DNA of 64,000 nucleotides from Blastopirellula sp. (GCA_002733575.1 NVWB01000009.1:1-64000), one strand, 5' to 3'. Shown: positions 30,470-39,509, numbered from the stretch's first letter. Made by a program: numbers and translations. The notes: a model not told the origin generated them from the sequence alone.

Positions 30470-30719
30470 CTTACTGATTCACTTATGATGTCGTTATTTC
30501 TATTACGAACTAAACGATAATCCATAATGGGTGAGCAAGCGAGCCTTTAAACAGTTGTTGCAAAAAAGAAGCAAGATTGACTCCTCCATCTCCCATGAAC
30601 GCGAAATCGAGCGATGAATGGGTTAATCAGATACGAAATGTTATTGGAAATCGCCTACAATCGTTGGTTTTTAGACAGGGTTCAAGCTTTAGACCTGCTG
30701 TGTGTGGAATTCTCACAGC

Positions 30720-31586
30720 TTAATTCGGAAACAGAAACACCGTACCCACCCAAGCACACGCTAATCCGCAGACGTGCATTAATAGCAGCATTGTGCCCAG
30801 ACTGAGTTGAACTCGGCTATCATGTCTTCCGCGAGTTAAGGCCCGGTGTCCGTCGAACTGTTGAATCAGCGTCGTCACGATTAATAAGACCGCACAAGCG
30901 ATTGCCACCTTGCCGCCGATAAGGATTTCGTTGGCTAATAAGATCCCAGGCACTATAAACGTAAGGCATATCGCGGCGGTGATCGTCAGCGCAAGTTGCA
31001 GCCACATGGTTGCGGTATACCACGATTTGCAGTAGCGAAGAGTTAGTGGAATCAGCGCTAATAAAATCGCTGAGATCGTTAATGCACCGCCAATAAAAAA
31101 GATTGCGTTCCAATCGGACTCTGTCACCTCTGATTCAGAGCCGCTAGGTTCAAGGCTTAACAACGCTAACACAATTGCGAATAACACAAAGCAGGTGTTG
31201 ACAACGATTAAACTCGCATAGCTCCACCATAAGATACGCGATTTTTCAGGGTCATTCGTCCAGACCAAAACCAAGGTGCCTATCGAGATGACCAATCCTA
31301 AAATAAAAGGCCACGCGATATAGAATTTCAGAAAGGCATTATCCGTTGTGATGCCTTCAGCAATGATCACTTCGCCCAAATAGATGGTGTTGTTGCTACA
31401 CCCTTTGTACGCAGGTAATAACAAACAACAGAAAAGCAAAATCCCGCTTGTCCAAGTGGGCGTAAAGACAGAAGCAAACAGTTGTTGCCAGAGGGCAGGC
31501 CGGTCTCTCTCTTGCGTGAGACTAACACGTTCACCTTGATCCTCGGTTGCCAAGGTTTCAAGTTCATTGGTTGAATGCGTGGACAC
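30720..31586 (-). CDS. Multi-pass membrane protein, function unknown
   Basis: Protein of 288 residues with a polar N-terminus of about 40 residues and about seven hydrophobic segments (near 44-60, 92-110, 122-145, 165-187, 196-222, 228-246 and 262-284). The start is GTG; GGGGAT lies about 15 bases upstream, a little far for a ribosome binding site. No family was recognised. It lies directly upstream of the giant membrane protein on the same strand, so the two may be functionally linked. Confidence 0.75.
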   Translation of the reverse strand: MSTHSTNELETLATEDQGERVSLTQERDRPALWQQLFASVFTPTWTSGILLFCCLLLPAYKGCSNNTIYLGEVIIAEGITTDNAFLKFYIAWPFILGLVISIGTLVLVWTNDPEKSRILWWSYASLIVVNTCFVLFAIVLALLSLEPSGSESEVTESDWNAIFFIGGALTISAILLALIPLTLRYCKSWYTATMWLQLALTITAAICLTFIVPGILLANEILIGGKVAIACAVLLIVTTLIQQFDGHRALTRGRHDSRVQLSLGTMLLLMHVCGLACAWVGTVFLFPN

Positions 31587-31746
31587 GAGAAAGCAATCCC
31601 CAAAGCGTGCATCAAAAATTGTGATTGATCAATTATAAGCAGAACAACCCATGCTTGAACATCATTCGATTCATCCGGAAAAGCGACTAAAAACCCAGCT
31701 TCACACTTGCAGTTAATGAGAATCGCCCCTTTTGGCACAAAATATT

Positions 31747-31755
31747 TGCTATAAT
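31747..31755 (+). promoter_or_regulatory. Extended -10 promoter of the toroid-repeat protein gene
   Basis: TGCTATAAT at 31747-31755 is a perfect extended -10 element, 54 bases before the ATG at 31809. No good -35 box is seen at standard spacing, which extended -10 promoters tolerate. Confidence 0.5.
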
Positions 31756-31808
31756 GCGATCAGTAAGTTATTCGTCTCTCAGCTTTCAGTCTTTGTGGAA
31801 AAAATACA

Positions 31809-32798
31809 ATGCATCGTTCTTTCTCCATTTCAGCTTTTCTTTTGATCTCATGGTCTATTACGACTACGAGAATCGCAATGGCAGAAGATGTTCAACCAAC
31901 AGACGAGAATGTGGTTGCGGTGATTGAGAAAAGTTTGCCGTATCTCGAAGCGAAAGGCCAGTATTGGATTGACGAAAAAAAATGTGTCTCTTGCCACCGT
32001 GTGGATGTCATGGTCTGGAGTTTCGCCGAAGCAAAAAAACGAGGAATTCAATATGATTACGAGAAGCTAGATGAGTGGATCGACTGGTCCCTCAATAAAA
32101 TGGGAGTAAAGGATGACGAGGGGATTTCAACAGGCAGCAAAAATATTGATGGGGTTTCAAAAATCCTATTCGGATTGCAACAAAGCGAAGTAAAAAACAA
32201 ATCGATCACCAGCCTAGCGAACTTAATCATTGATTCGCAGCAAGAGGATGGCTCCTGGAAACCGAATGGCCAATTGCCAGGGCAAAAACGACCAATCGAA
32301 GAGACGACCCAAGTTTCGACGATGTGGAATCTGTTCGCACTTCAATCCAATTCGATCCCACAAAAAAAATTATCACCGATCCAAGATAAAGCGAACGCTT
32401 ATTTAAAAAATGCCGATCCAGGTCTCAGCACAGAATGGTATGCCTTGCAACTATTACTGGCGAATGGAACCCAAGATCAAGCCAAAATCTCGACGGCACT
32501 TGAAGAACTACGGTCTCTCCAAAAAGAAGATGGTGGCTGGGGTTGGCTGGCGAACGAAGAGAGTGATGCATTGGCCACAGGCATCAGTCTCTATGCCATG
32601 AGTGTTGCAGGCATGACAAAAGACAAGACTCCGATGAGCAAGGCGATTCAATTTCTGATCTCAACGCAGCAAGCAGATGGTTCTTGGAAAGTGAAAGGGA
32701 CCAAAGAAAAAAAGAAAGCCACCGTGCAGGAAACGGCAACGTATTGGGGGACTGCTTGGGCTACGATTGGATTGCTGCAAACGCTGCCAAGTGAATGA
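31809..32798 (+). CDS. Exported terpene-cyclase-like alpha-toroid repeat protein with CxxCH motif
   Basis: Protein of 329 residues with a signal peptide (to about residue 25, RIAMAED). A cytochrome-like C59-x2-C62-H63 (KKCVSCHRVD) follows. The rest consists of helical-pair repeats with QxDGSW-type motifs: QQEDGSW, QKEDGGWGW and QQADGSW, as in the squalene-hopene cyclase/prenyltransferase alpha-toroid fold. The DxDD catalytic motif of squalene cyclases is not seen and the protein is half their length, so cyclase activity is unlikely. The single CxxCH could bind haem c covalently. An extended -10 promoter precedes it and a hairpin follows. Similar proteins occur in planctomycetes, but the role is unknown. 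Confidence 0.8.
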   Translation: MHRSFSISAFLLISWSITTTRIAMAEDVQPTDENVVAVIEKSLPYLEAKGQYWIDEKKCVSCHRVDVMVWSFAEAKKRGIQYDYEKLDEWIDWSLNKMGVKDDEGISTGSKNIDGVSKILFGLQQSEVKNKSITSLANLIIDSQQEDGSWKPNGQLPGQKRPIEETTQVSTMWNLFALQSNSIPQKKLSPIQDKANAYLKNADPGLSTEWYALQLLLANGTQDQAKISTALEELRSLQKEDGGWGWLANEESDALATGISLYAMSVAGMTKDKTPMSKAIQFLISTQQADGSWKVKGTKEKKKATVQETATYWGTAWATIGLLQTLPSE

Positions 32799-32889
32799 TT
32801 TTACAAATTTACTTGGTTCAAATTAGATTCTATTCAATGGATAACACATAGCCCTGTAACATGTTATGTCATATTGTGGGTTTCTGCTC

Positions 32890-32914
32890 ATTGCGATACT
32901 GCGCAATTTTTATT
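32890..32914 (+). terminator. Candidate terminator after toroid-repeat gene
   Basis: ATTGCG and CGCAAT form a 6-bp stem with a 6-base loop, followed at once by TTTTATT, 92 bases after the stop. The stem is short. Confidence 0.45.
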
Positions 32915-32970
32915 AGGCTATCTTACGCCACTTTATTTCCTTATACCCTAATCCTTGAAGGAAAGCATAG

Positions 32971-34266
32971 ATGAGAATCGTTGCTCTTGCCCTATTCTGT
33001 TTGCCGTTGTTGGTTGGTTGTCCAAGTAACGCACCTGCCCCAGCACCAGCACCAAACGCACCTGTTGCGCCGCCGGCAGTTTCTGTTGAACCAGATGACA
33101 AAGATGTCATTGCAGAGCTCGAAGCTAAAGGTGGACGCTTAACGATTGATGCAAACGGAGTTGTCACTCGCGCCGATTTTGAATCTGCTGTAGTTTCCGA
33201 TGCCGATATTGTGGGGATCGAAAAACTAAAACGACTTCAAGTGCTGAAACTCTACGGTGCTGAAATCACAGACAAAACTGCCGAACTACTCAAAGATCAC
33301 CAAGAGCTTAAAGATGTTTCCTTCACTAACGGAACGATCACAGATGCTGGAATACAACACCTTACCTCTGCCAAAAATCTTTCTGTTATTTCATTGCGAC
33401 GTACCAATATCTCGGACAAAGCCTTGGAGATCATGAAGGCGTTTCCCAAGTTGCGTTCGCTTGATTTAAGGTTCTGCAATATCACAGATGCTGGCATGGC
33501 CCATGTAGCCACCATGGTTAATATCGAAGTATTACGATTAGAAGGGACCGCGGTTGGCGATAAAGGACTGGAGCATATTCAGGGGCTCACCAAAATTAAA
33601 TTCCTCAATTTACGGGATAAATCAGTCACCGATGTTGGTTTTAGCTACATCAAAAACTTTAAAAACCTGCAAACCCTTGAGACGAACGGAGTGGGGGTCA
33701 CCAACGATGGCCTGGCTCATTTGGCAGGTCTGACCAATCTAGAAAAACTACACTTGTTCCGAGCTCAAATTGGTGACGAAGGGCTCATCCACCTCAAAGG
33801 TCTAACCAAACTCAAGGACTTAAAACTTCGACAGACGGGCGTTTTTGGTCCTGGGTTGGAGCATTTAACTGGACTTACCAACTTAGAAATCCTGGATCTG
33901 AGTGAGACAAACCTCAGTGACAAAGGAATGGTTCATCTTGGAAAAATTAAATCACTGACTTCACTTAACCTCTGGCAATCTTATGTCGAGGATGATGGAC
34001 TCGCCAATCTTTCTGGTCTGACGAATCTCAAAATGTTAAACATTGATGAGCTTGGTATAACCGATGCTGGCATCGCTCACTTGGCACCGCTGGTCAATCT
34101 CGAAACCCTGTCGTTGAACGAAAATAATGAGATTTCTGATGATTCCATTGAAGTTCTGTCGAATTTTAAAAAACTTAAAACCTTGAACACGAAGTTCACA
34201 GGCATCAGTGAAGAAGGCATCGAAGAACTTAAAAAATCGGCCCCTGATGTAGAGTGGACCAACTAA
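32971..34266 (+). CDS. Leucine-rich-repeat lipoprotein
   Basis: Protein of 431 residues with a lipoprotein signal peptide: the lipobox LLVG-C17 ends the hydrophobic stretch. A proline/alanine linker follows (PAPAPAPN). Then comes an N-terminal cap (VIAELEAKGGRLTID) shared with the LRR genes at 58.8-63.1 kb. About 14 LRRs of 24 residues follow, of the type LxxLxxLxLxxTxITDxGLxHL. AAGGAAAG lies at good distance before the ATG. LRR lipoproteins of this kind are probably anchored and used for protein-protein contact; no partner is known. It is followed by a strong terminator. Its repeats are much more diverged than those of the 58.8-63.1 kb cluster, so it is an older member. Confidence 0.88.
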   Translation: MRIVALALFCLPLLVGCPSNAPAPAPAPNAPVAPPAVSVEPDDKDVIAELEAKGGRLTIDANGVVTRADFESAVVSDADIVGIEKLKRLQVLKLYGAEITDKTAELLKDHQELKDVSFTNGTITDAGIQHLTSAKNLSVISLRRTNISDKALEIMKAFPKLRSLDLRFCNITDAGMAHVATMVNIEVLRLEGTAVGDKGLEHIQGLTKIKFLNLRDKSVTDVGFSYIKNFKNLQTLETNGVGVTNDGLAHLAGLTNLEKLHLFRAQIGDEGLIHLKGLTKLKDLKLRQTGVFGPGLEHLTGLTNLEILDLSETNLSDKGMVHLGKIKSLTSLNLWQSYVEDDGLANLSGLTNLKMLNIDELGITDAGIAHLAPLVNLETLSLNENNEISDDSIEVLSNFKKLKTLNTKFTGISEEGIEELKKSAPDVEWTN

Positions 34267-34289
34267 CAGAAAATCATTTCTGCAATCAC

Positions 34290-34330
34290 AAAAAAAGTCC
34301 TTCATGCGATACATGAAGGACTTTTTTCTT
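34290..34330 (+). terminator. Strong bidirectional terminator
   Basis: A perfect 16-bp stem (AAAAAAGTCCTTCATG / CATGAAGGACTTTTTT) with loop CGATA lies between the converging LRR lipoprotein and Dabb genes. A runs on one side and T runs on the other suit both directions. Confidence 0.9.
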
Positions 34331-34375
34331 TTAGCAACGATTAAAGATCGTTTTCGGTTTCAGATCAAATGAAGC

Positions 34376-34708
34376 TTAACCAACACTGACCGTAGAATCA
34401 AAGACGCGTACTTTGGCCCAGCTTTCTTTGTTCTCGGCAATAAACTGATTGTGGCGATCTGCTACTTGATATTGATTTTGTGTCTCAAGCGAATCAAACA
34501 CGACATGCAGGGCAACGTGAAATTCTTGGTCGTTGACTTCTCGTGTTAGCTCGGATGTTAAATGACCTGCGGAAAAGAAAACACAGCCAGGGTGTCCCGT
34601 CAGGTACTCGTGACAAGCGGCAACCAGTTTGTCGATTGCTTCGCTAGAGCTATCTTTGAGTGTGAAGAATACATCGTGGTTAATGTGAACACGTGGCGTA
34701 TCAGACAT
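34376..34708 (-). CDS. Dabb (stress-responsive alpha/beta barrel) family protein
   Basis: Small cytoplasmic protein of 110 residues matching the dimeric alpha/beta-barrel (Dabb) fold: an opening VHINHDVFFTLKDSS strand, KLVAACHEYLTGHPG helix, HVALHVVFDSLETQNQYQ and a final VRVFDS strand. Family members are mostly of unknown function. The start at 34708 (MSDTPRVHIN) is preferred to the open frame starting at 34789 because the fold begins there and GCGGAAAC precedes it. The bidirectional terminator at 34290-34330 lies downstream. Confidence 0.85.
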   Translation of the reverse strand: MSDTPRVHINHDVFFTLKDSSSEAIDKLVAACHEYLTGHPGCVFFSAGHLTSELTREVNDQEFHVALHVVFDSLETQNQYQVADRHNQFIAENKESWAKVRVFDSTVSVG

Positions 34709-34807
34709 ATTGAGTTTCCGCAGGTAATAGAGTGAAAGGGAACGGTATGGGTAATTAGATACTTTAACGATTACCGCATCACTCAACAATGTGCCGTAGA
34801 ACGAAAT

Positions 34808-34839
34808 AAGGCTTTGAGCCTAATATGCTCAAAGCCTTT
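34808..34839 (-). terminator. Terminator after the FHA gene
   Basis: A 12-bp stem (AAGGCTTTGAGC / GCTCAAAGCCTT) with a 7-base loop. On the minus strand it ends with a T-rich tail (TTATTTCG), about 40 bases beyond the stop of the FHA gene. Confidence 0.8.
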
Positions 34840-34878
34840 AAATAGTGTTTGCAAGATTGCTAAATCGAGTGTGCCTTA

Positions 34879-35289
34879 TTAATGTCTTCGAGTTGTTCTG
34901 CCTCCGATTCCGGCTCGCTCTAATAACGATTGGCTCAAAATTTCATCGACAACGCTCTCTTCCGCCGGAGGTGGACCAACCGCGCCCAGGTTCACTGGCT
35001 CGTAGCTGACTTCATATTCATGTTTTGCTATTGAAAGGATATCGCCCGGATCAAGTCTCTTTTCTGACTCGAGACGCTTACCATTGGCTTTGGTACCGTT
35101 TCGACTATTTTCATCTCTAATGAACCAATAGCCATGCTTAACAAAAAGTGTGCAATGGTGTGAAGACACATTTTTGAACCGAAGTGCGATATCACACGAT
35201 TCTCGACGCCCAATGATTAGAATATCTTTGAGCAACGGAATTGGGTCACCTCCGCCAACTGGTACGAGTTCTCCGAATTTTCCTGCCAT
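34879..35289 (-). CDS. FHA domain protein
   Basis: Small protein of 136 residues consisting mainly of one forkhead-associated domain, a phosphothreonine-peptide-binding module. The conserved residues are all visible: IGRRESCDI (Gly-Arg), VSSHHC (Ser-x-x-His), DENSRNGTKANGK (Asn-Gly) and a last strand KHEYEVSYE. A short C-terminal tail carries GIGGRTTRRH. The start MAGKFGEL at 35289 is preferred to the longer frame (to 35418), because AAGGGG sits seven bases upstream. It implies Ser/Thr-kinase signalling; no kinase gene is in the window. Confidence 0.9.
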   Translation of the reverse strand: MAGKFGELVPVGGGDPIPLLKDILIIGRRESCDIALRFKNVSSHHCTLFVKHGYWFIRDENSRNGTKANGKRLESEKRLDPGDILSIAKHEYEVSYEPVNLGAVGPPPAEESVVDEILSQSLLERAGIGGRTTRRH

Positions 35290-35450
35290 GTATTTCCCCT
35301 TGGTTTGGGTGACTTGTTCTGGGTGATGCCTCTTCGGGTTTTTCTCAATGCCGCAAAGGCATCTGTCTGAGGAAGACCCATCTTGATAAAATAAGAAAAT
35401 GAAATATCTACTTGCCACTGTACCAACTTTTATGAAGTAGTCAACTTGTT

Positions 35451-36407
35451 TTGACCAATAATAGCCCCCCTAAATCTACGGAATGGCGTGATGCTGGACT
35501 GCGTTATCATTCATATAACTTCTTTCTCAGAAGGAAGTTCGGTCAACGTATCCAAAAAGTCAGCTTAGATGCAAAATTTACATGCCCCAATGTTGATGGG
35601 ACTGTGGCGAAGGGAGGATGCACGTTTTGCGACAATCGTAGCTTCAGCCCAAGTCGTCGGGTTCCGATTTATGACATCTCCGATCAGCTAGAAGATGGCA
35701 TGCGGAGATTAAAAGCACGGTATAAAGTCGATCGATTTATCTCCTATTTTCAGCCAGCAACCAATACATATGCTCCGGTTGAACGATTGCGTCCGCTGTA
35801 CGAACAAGCCATCAATCACGAAAAAGTGGTCGGCATGGCCATTGGAACTCGGCCTGATTGTGTCGCAGACGATGTCATGGACTTGCTTGAAGAAATGGCA
35901 GGCAAGACATTTCTTTCTGTTGAATACGGAATGCAAACTATCCACAACCGCTCGCTCGATTGGATGAACCGGGGCCATCATCACGATGCTCTGTTAGATG
36001 CCTTGGAAAGAAGCAAGGGCAGGGGGTTTGAAATCTGTGTGCATGCCATCATCGGTTTGCCAGGCGAAACCCATGACGACATCATGGCCACTGCCGATGC
36101 GATTGGCGAACTGAATATCGATTCGGTCAAGATTCACAATCTCTACTGTGTCAAGAATACGCCACTGGCAGACGACGTAGAATCTGGCAAAGTTCAACTC
36201 ATGGAACTTGATGAGTATGCCCCTACGCTAGTCGACTTCCTCGAACGCATTCCTCCGCATTTGTTAGTAGAACGAACCATCGGCGATGCGCCACGTGACT
36301 ACTTTGTTGGCCCAGAGTGGTGCCTAGATAAACAAGCGGCACTACGCAAGATCGAAGCCGAGTTTGAGCGGCGAGATACCTGGCAGGGGAAGAAGTATAA
36401 GGGCTAA
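35451..36407 (+). CDS. TIGR01212/YhcC-family radical SAM protein
   Basis: Radical S-adenosylmethionine protein of 318 residues. The cluster-binding cysteines are in CPNVDGTVAKGGCTFC, the longer Cys-spacing typical of the TIGR01212 (YhcC) group rather than plain CxxxCxxC. Further landmarks are YFQPATNTYAP, VGMAIGTRPDCV, VEYGMQTIHNRSLDWMNRGH, HAIIGLPGE and KIHNLYC, all characteristic of this family. The substrate of the family is not established; relatives are Elp3-like. The start is a TTG at 35451; there is no in-frame ATG before the cysteine motif. It is divergent from the FHA gene and convergent with the following ABM-like gene. Confidence 0.9.
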   Translation: MTNNSPPKSTEWRDAGLRYHSYNFFLRRKFGQRIQKVSLDAKFTCPNVDGTVAKGGCTFCDNRSFSPSRRVPIYDISDQLEDGMRRLKARYKVDRFISYFQPATNTYAPVERLRPLYEQAINHEKVVGMAIGTRPDCVADDVMDLLEEMAGKTFLSVEYGMQTIHNRSLDWMNRGHHHDALLDALERSKGRGFEICVHAIIGLPGETHDDIMATADAIGELNIDSVKIHNLYCVKNTPLADDVESGKVQLMELDEYAPTLVDFLERIPPHLLVERTIGDAPRDYFVGPEWCLDKQAALRKIEAEFERRDTWQGKKYKG

Positions 36408-36428
36408 CAAATCTTGTTGGTCAGCCTG

Positions 36429-36755
36429 TCACTCTCCAAACGCCTTTATTCCTTCCACTCTTGCCACCTTGAGTTCATAGCTGGCATACCAACATTCTTT
36501 GCCCAATCGCTGGGCTTCTAGGTGTTCGGCCTGTTCTCGCCAGGCTTTGATCGATTCTAGGTCTTTCCAGTAGGAGATTGTGATTCCAAATCCCACTTCA
36601 TTTTTTGCTGATTCGATGCCCAGGTAACCAGGCTGTTGTTGGGCTAGTGCTTCCATGTGATTGGCCATTTGAGCGTACTTGTCAGGCTCAATCCCCGATA
36701 ACTGCGAGCCAAATATCACCGCATAATAGGGCGGTTGGGGTAGATCGTTTTTCAT
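36429..36755 (-). CDS. ABM (antibiotic biosynthesis monooxygenase-like) domain protein
   Basis: Small protein of 108 residues with the ferredoxin-like dimeric barrel of ABM proteins: YYAVIFGSQ, MANHMEALAQQQPGYLGIESA, FGITISYWKDLESIKAWREQAEH, AQRLGKECWYASYELKVARVE. Family members include cofactor-free monooxygenases and haem-degrading proteins, but most genomic examples are uncharacterised. The start at 36755 (MKNDLPQPPYYAV) is chosen because the fold begins there and AAGG precedes it; the open frame extends further to 36845 without support. Convergent with the radical SAM gene, 21 bases apart. Confidence 0.85.
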   Translation of the reverse strand: MKNDLPQPPYYAVIFGSQLSGIEPDKYAQMANHMEALAQQQPGYLGIESAKNEVGFGITISYWKDLESIKAWREQAEHLEAQRLGKECWYASYELKVARVEGIKAFGE

Positions 36756-36907
36756 AAAGCTGAACCTTGTGAATATAATTGCCGTTTCAGCACGGAAATC
36801 CTTACCATAAAACATTTTAGCCCGCTTGACGATCTGGCAACTCACATTCTACGATGGTAGATTCGACTCGGAAAGTCTACCTCTTTCTCTGGGATTGTAA
36901 TTCACCG

Positions 36908-38215
36908 ATGGACAAAACCAAGGTGGCCATTGTTGGCGTAGGAACTGTTGGCGCAGGCGTGGCCCGAATATTGCTTGATCATGGAGATCGCACCGCGAAA
37001 AATGCCGGAACAACTCTCTGGCTCGAAACCGCCGTTGTGCGAGATCTGGCTAAGCCCCGCGATTGCGACTTGCCAGATGGCGTTTTGACCGATGATATTC
37101 AAGACGTAATCAACAACGATGAGATCAAAGTCGTCGTTCAGTTGATCGGTGGAGTCGAAGCCGCGCGAACGATTATGCTTGAGCTTCTGGAAAGCGGCAA
37201 GGACATCGTTACCGCCAATAAAGCGTTGATTGCTGAGCATGGGCCTGAGCTATTCGCCAAGGCGAGAGAACTTGGCCGCTCAATCGCTTTTGATGCCGCA
37301 GTCGCTGGTGGGATTCCGATCATCACGAATCTCACGCAATGTTTGGCTGCCAACCAAGTCACATCGCTACGCGGAATTCTAAACGGTACCAGCAACTTTA
37401 TTGTTTCGCAAATGGAACAAGGGGCCGATTACGATGGAGCAGTTGCTGAGGCCCAACGGCTTGGATATGCCGAAGCTGACCCAGCGATGGATGTCGATGG
37501 CACCGATGCCGCACAAAAACTGGCGATCTTGGCCCACATTGCTTACGGGGCAGAGATCGATTGGAAGAAAATACCAAAAACCGGAATCGATACGCTCGAT
37601 ACCGTTGATTTGAAATATGCCGAAGAGCTTGGATATAAAATTAAACTATTGGCCGTCGCACAAATGTCAGACGATGGCCTTGAGCTGCATGTGTCTCCGA
37701 CGTTAGTCAAAGCAGGTTTGCCACTGGCAGAAGTCCGAAGTGCTTACAATGCAATTAGCGTCGAAGGAGATCAAGTCGGTCGACTCTTCTATCATGGACT
37801 CGGGGCAGGTCAAAAGCCGACCGCTTCGGCTGTGGTTGCTGATTTGATTGATACCGCTGTTGGTCGAACGGCACTCACCTTCCGCACGCTGAAGTTATTT
37901 ACAGAACACAATCCTAGCGTTCAGATTTGTCCTTCTGAGAAAATCGTTGGGCGTTATTACTTCCGTTTTGTGGTAGCCGATGAGCCAGGGGTGTTGGCCG
38001 ATATTACAAGAATTTTCGGAACGCATAATATCTCAATCGCATCGGTGATTCAACATGAGCCTGATGAGAACGAAACGCAAGCCGAAGGCGTTTATGTGCC
38101 GTTGGTCATTATGACACACACCGCCTGTGAAGGTGAAGCTGAATCTGCTTTGACCGAAATTAATGATCTACCTAATGTTCGACCTGGTAGCCGAAAAATG
38201 CGAGTTTTAAACTAA
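36908..38215 (+). CDS. hom: Homoserine dehydrogenase
   Basis: Reduces aspartate semialdehyde to homoserine for threonine and methionine synthesis. About 435 residues: NAD(P)-binding motif GVGTVGAGVAR, the catalytic domain with TANKALIAEHG, GGIPIITNLTQCLAAN, GILNGTSNFIV and YAEADPAMDVDGTDAAQKLAILA, then a C-terminal ACT domain (YYFRFVVADEPGVLADITRIF) for feedback control. The ATG at 36908 (MDKTKVAIVG) is preferred to the ATG at 36854, which adds an unconserved extension. The proposed homoserine kinase follows after 13 bases and aspartate kinase after that, so this is an aspartate-to-homoserine-phosphate operon. Threonine synthase is not in the window. Confidence 0.96.
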   Translation: MDKTKVAIVGVGTVGAGVARILLDHGDRTAKNAGTTLWLETAVVRDLAKPRDCDLPDGVLTDDIQDVINNDEIKVVVQLIGGVEAARTIMLELLESGKDIVTANKALIAEHGPELFAKARELGRSIAFDAAVAGGIPIITNLTQCLAANQVTSLRGILNGTSNFIVSQMEQGADYDGAVAEAQRLGYAEADPAMDVDGTDAAQKLAILAHIAYGAEIDWKKIPKTGIDTLDTVDLKYAEELGYKIKLLAVAQMSDDGLELHVSPTLVKAGLPLAEVRSAYNAISVEGDQVGRLFYHGLGAGQKPTASAVVADLIDTAVGRTALTFRTLKLFTEHNPSVQICPSEKIVGRYYFRFVVADEPGVLADITRIFGTHNISIASVIQHEPDENETQAEGVYVPLVIMTHTACEGEAESALTEINDLPNVRPGSRKMRVLN

Positions 38216-38228
38216 CCCGAGAGAAACT

Positions 38229-39431
38229 ATGAAATACGCGATTGTCATACCGGATGGCTGTGCCGATGAACCTCAAGAATCTCTCGGCGGAAAAACTCCA
38301 CTCGAAGCGGCCCATACGCCCAACATGGATGCGATTGCCGCGGCAGGCGTTGTCGGACGAGCCAACAATGTGCCCGATCATCTGCCGGCTGGCTCAGCCG
38401 TGGCCAATATGAGTTTGATGGGCTACTCTCCACTGGAAAACTTCACTGGCAGGGCACCGCTAGAAGCGGCCGCTCAGGGAATTGAACTGGGTGCCGAAGA
38501 TTGGGCTATCCGCTGTAATCTGGTAACCGTTCAAGACCAGGTAATGAAGGACTTCACGGCGGATCATATTTCTAGTGAAGAAGCGGCCAATTTGTTGAAG
38601 TTCGCGCAAGAGAAACTTGCCACCGATCAAATGGAATTCAAGCCAGGCGTAAGCTACCGAAATCTGTTGCTCTTTCGTGAAGGAGAGGTTGCTGCACCAT
38701 TTTCAGATGACACACGCACTACACCGCCACATGATCTGACCGACAAGAGTGTGCTGGACGATTTCCCAAGAGGGCCAGGAAGTGCTTGGTTATCTGATTT
38801 AATGGGCCAAAGTCTCGAACTATTTGCTGATCATCCTATCAATAAAAAACGAATCGCCGAGGGTAAGTTGCCAGCCACCAACCTTTGGCTCTGGGGACTT
38901 GGCAAACGACCAGCGTTAAAACCATTCAAAGATATCTACGGCATTCAAGGCAAAATGATCACCGCAGTTGATTTGCTGCGGGGCATTGCCACACTGATCG
39001 GTTGGGATCGCATCGAAGTCCCAGGTGCCACTGGCTATACCGATACCGATTATGCCGCAAAAGGACAATACGCGATTGATGCACTGCCTGACACCGATTT
39101 GATTTGTGTGCATGTTGAAGCCACGGATGAAGCTTCACACGAAGGCGATGTAGCCGCAAAAATTAAAGGGCTGGAAGAGATTGATGCGAAAATCGTTGGC
39201 CCTTTGCATCAGGCGTTAAAAGATCAGGGCGAGTACCGAATTATTGTCTTGCCAGATCACCCCACACCAGTCCGCACAAAAACGCACAGTCATGGATTTG
39301 TTCCGCTTGCGATCTGTGGAACTGGAATCACTGCTGACTCACTTTCGTCTTATGATGAGCCCCATGCTGAAAAATCGGACTTGAGTTTTGACCAAGGTTG
39401 GGACATGATGGACTACTTCCTCAAGTCCTAG
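38229..39431 (+). CDS. Archaeal-type phosphoglycerate-mutase-like proposed homoserine kinase
   Basis: Protein of 400 residues in the alkaline-phosphatase superfamily, closest to the cofactor-independent archaeal phosphoglycerate mutase (ApgM) group. Motifs: YAIVIPDGCADEP (metal-binding Asp), AHTPNMDAIAAAG, LPAGSAVANMSLMGY (likely nucleophile Ser region), HVEATDEASHEGD and VLPDHPTP (metal ligands). A subgroup of these proteins is annotated as a proposed homoserine kinase (TIGR02535) from its recurring linkage to threonine genes. Here it sits 13 bases after hom and 78 bases before lysC, which fits that role and gives the pathway a kinase step. GAGAGAAACT before the ATG is a fair ribosome binding site. 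The mutase alternative is not excluded by sequence alone. Confidence 0.85.
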   Translation: MKYAIVIPDGCADEPQESLGGKTPLEAAHTPNMDAIAAAGVVGRANNVPDHLPAGSAVANMSLMGYSPLENFTGRAPLEAAAQGIELGAEDWAIRCNLVTVQDQVMKDFTADHISSEEAANLLKFAQEKLATDQMEFKPGVSYRNLLLFREGEVAAPFSDDTRTTPPHDLTDKSVLDDFPRGPGSAWLSDLMGQSLELFADHPINKKRIAEGKLPATNLWLWGLGKRPALKPFKDIYGIQGKMITAVDLLRGIATLIGWDRIEVPGATGYTDTDYAAKGQYAIDALPDTDLICVHVEATDEASHEGDVAAKIKGLEEIDAKIVGPLHQALKDQGEYRIIVLPDHPTPVRTKTHSHGFVPLAICGTGITADSLSSYDEPHAEKSDLSFDQGWDMMDYFLKS

Positions 39432-39509
39432 TGTGAATTAGCCATGGACTAGGCAAGCGTATTGTAGTTTCATACTTATTTTCCTTTGTTCGTATCTTGC
39501 TGAAATATC

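Noticed and set aside
30614-30805. 63-codon open frame on the plus strand
   Set aside because: Overlaps the 3' end of the membrane protein gene at 30720-31586 and resembles nothing.
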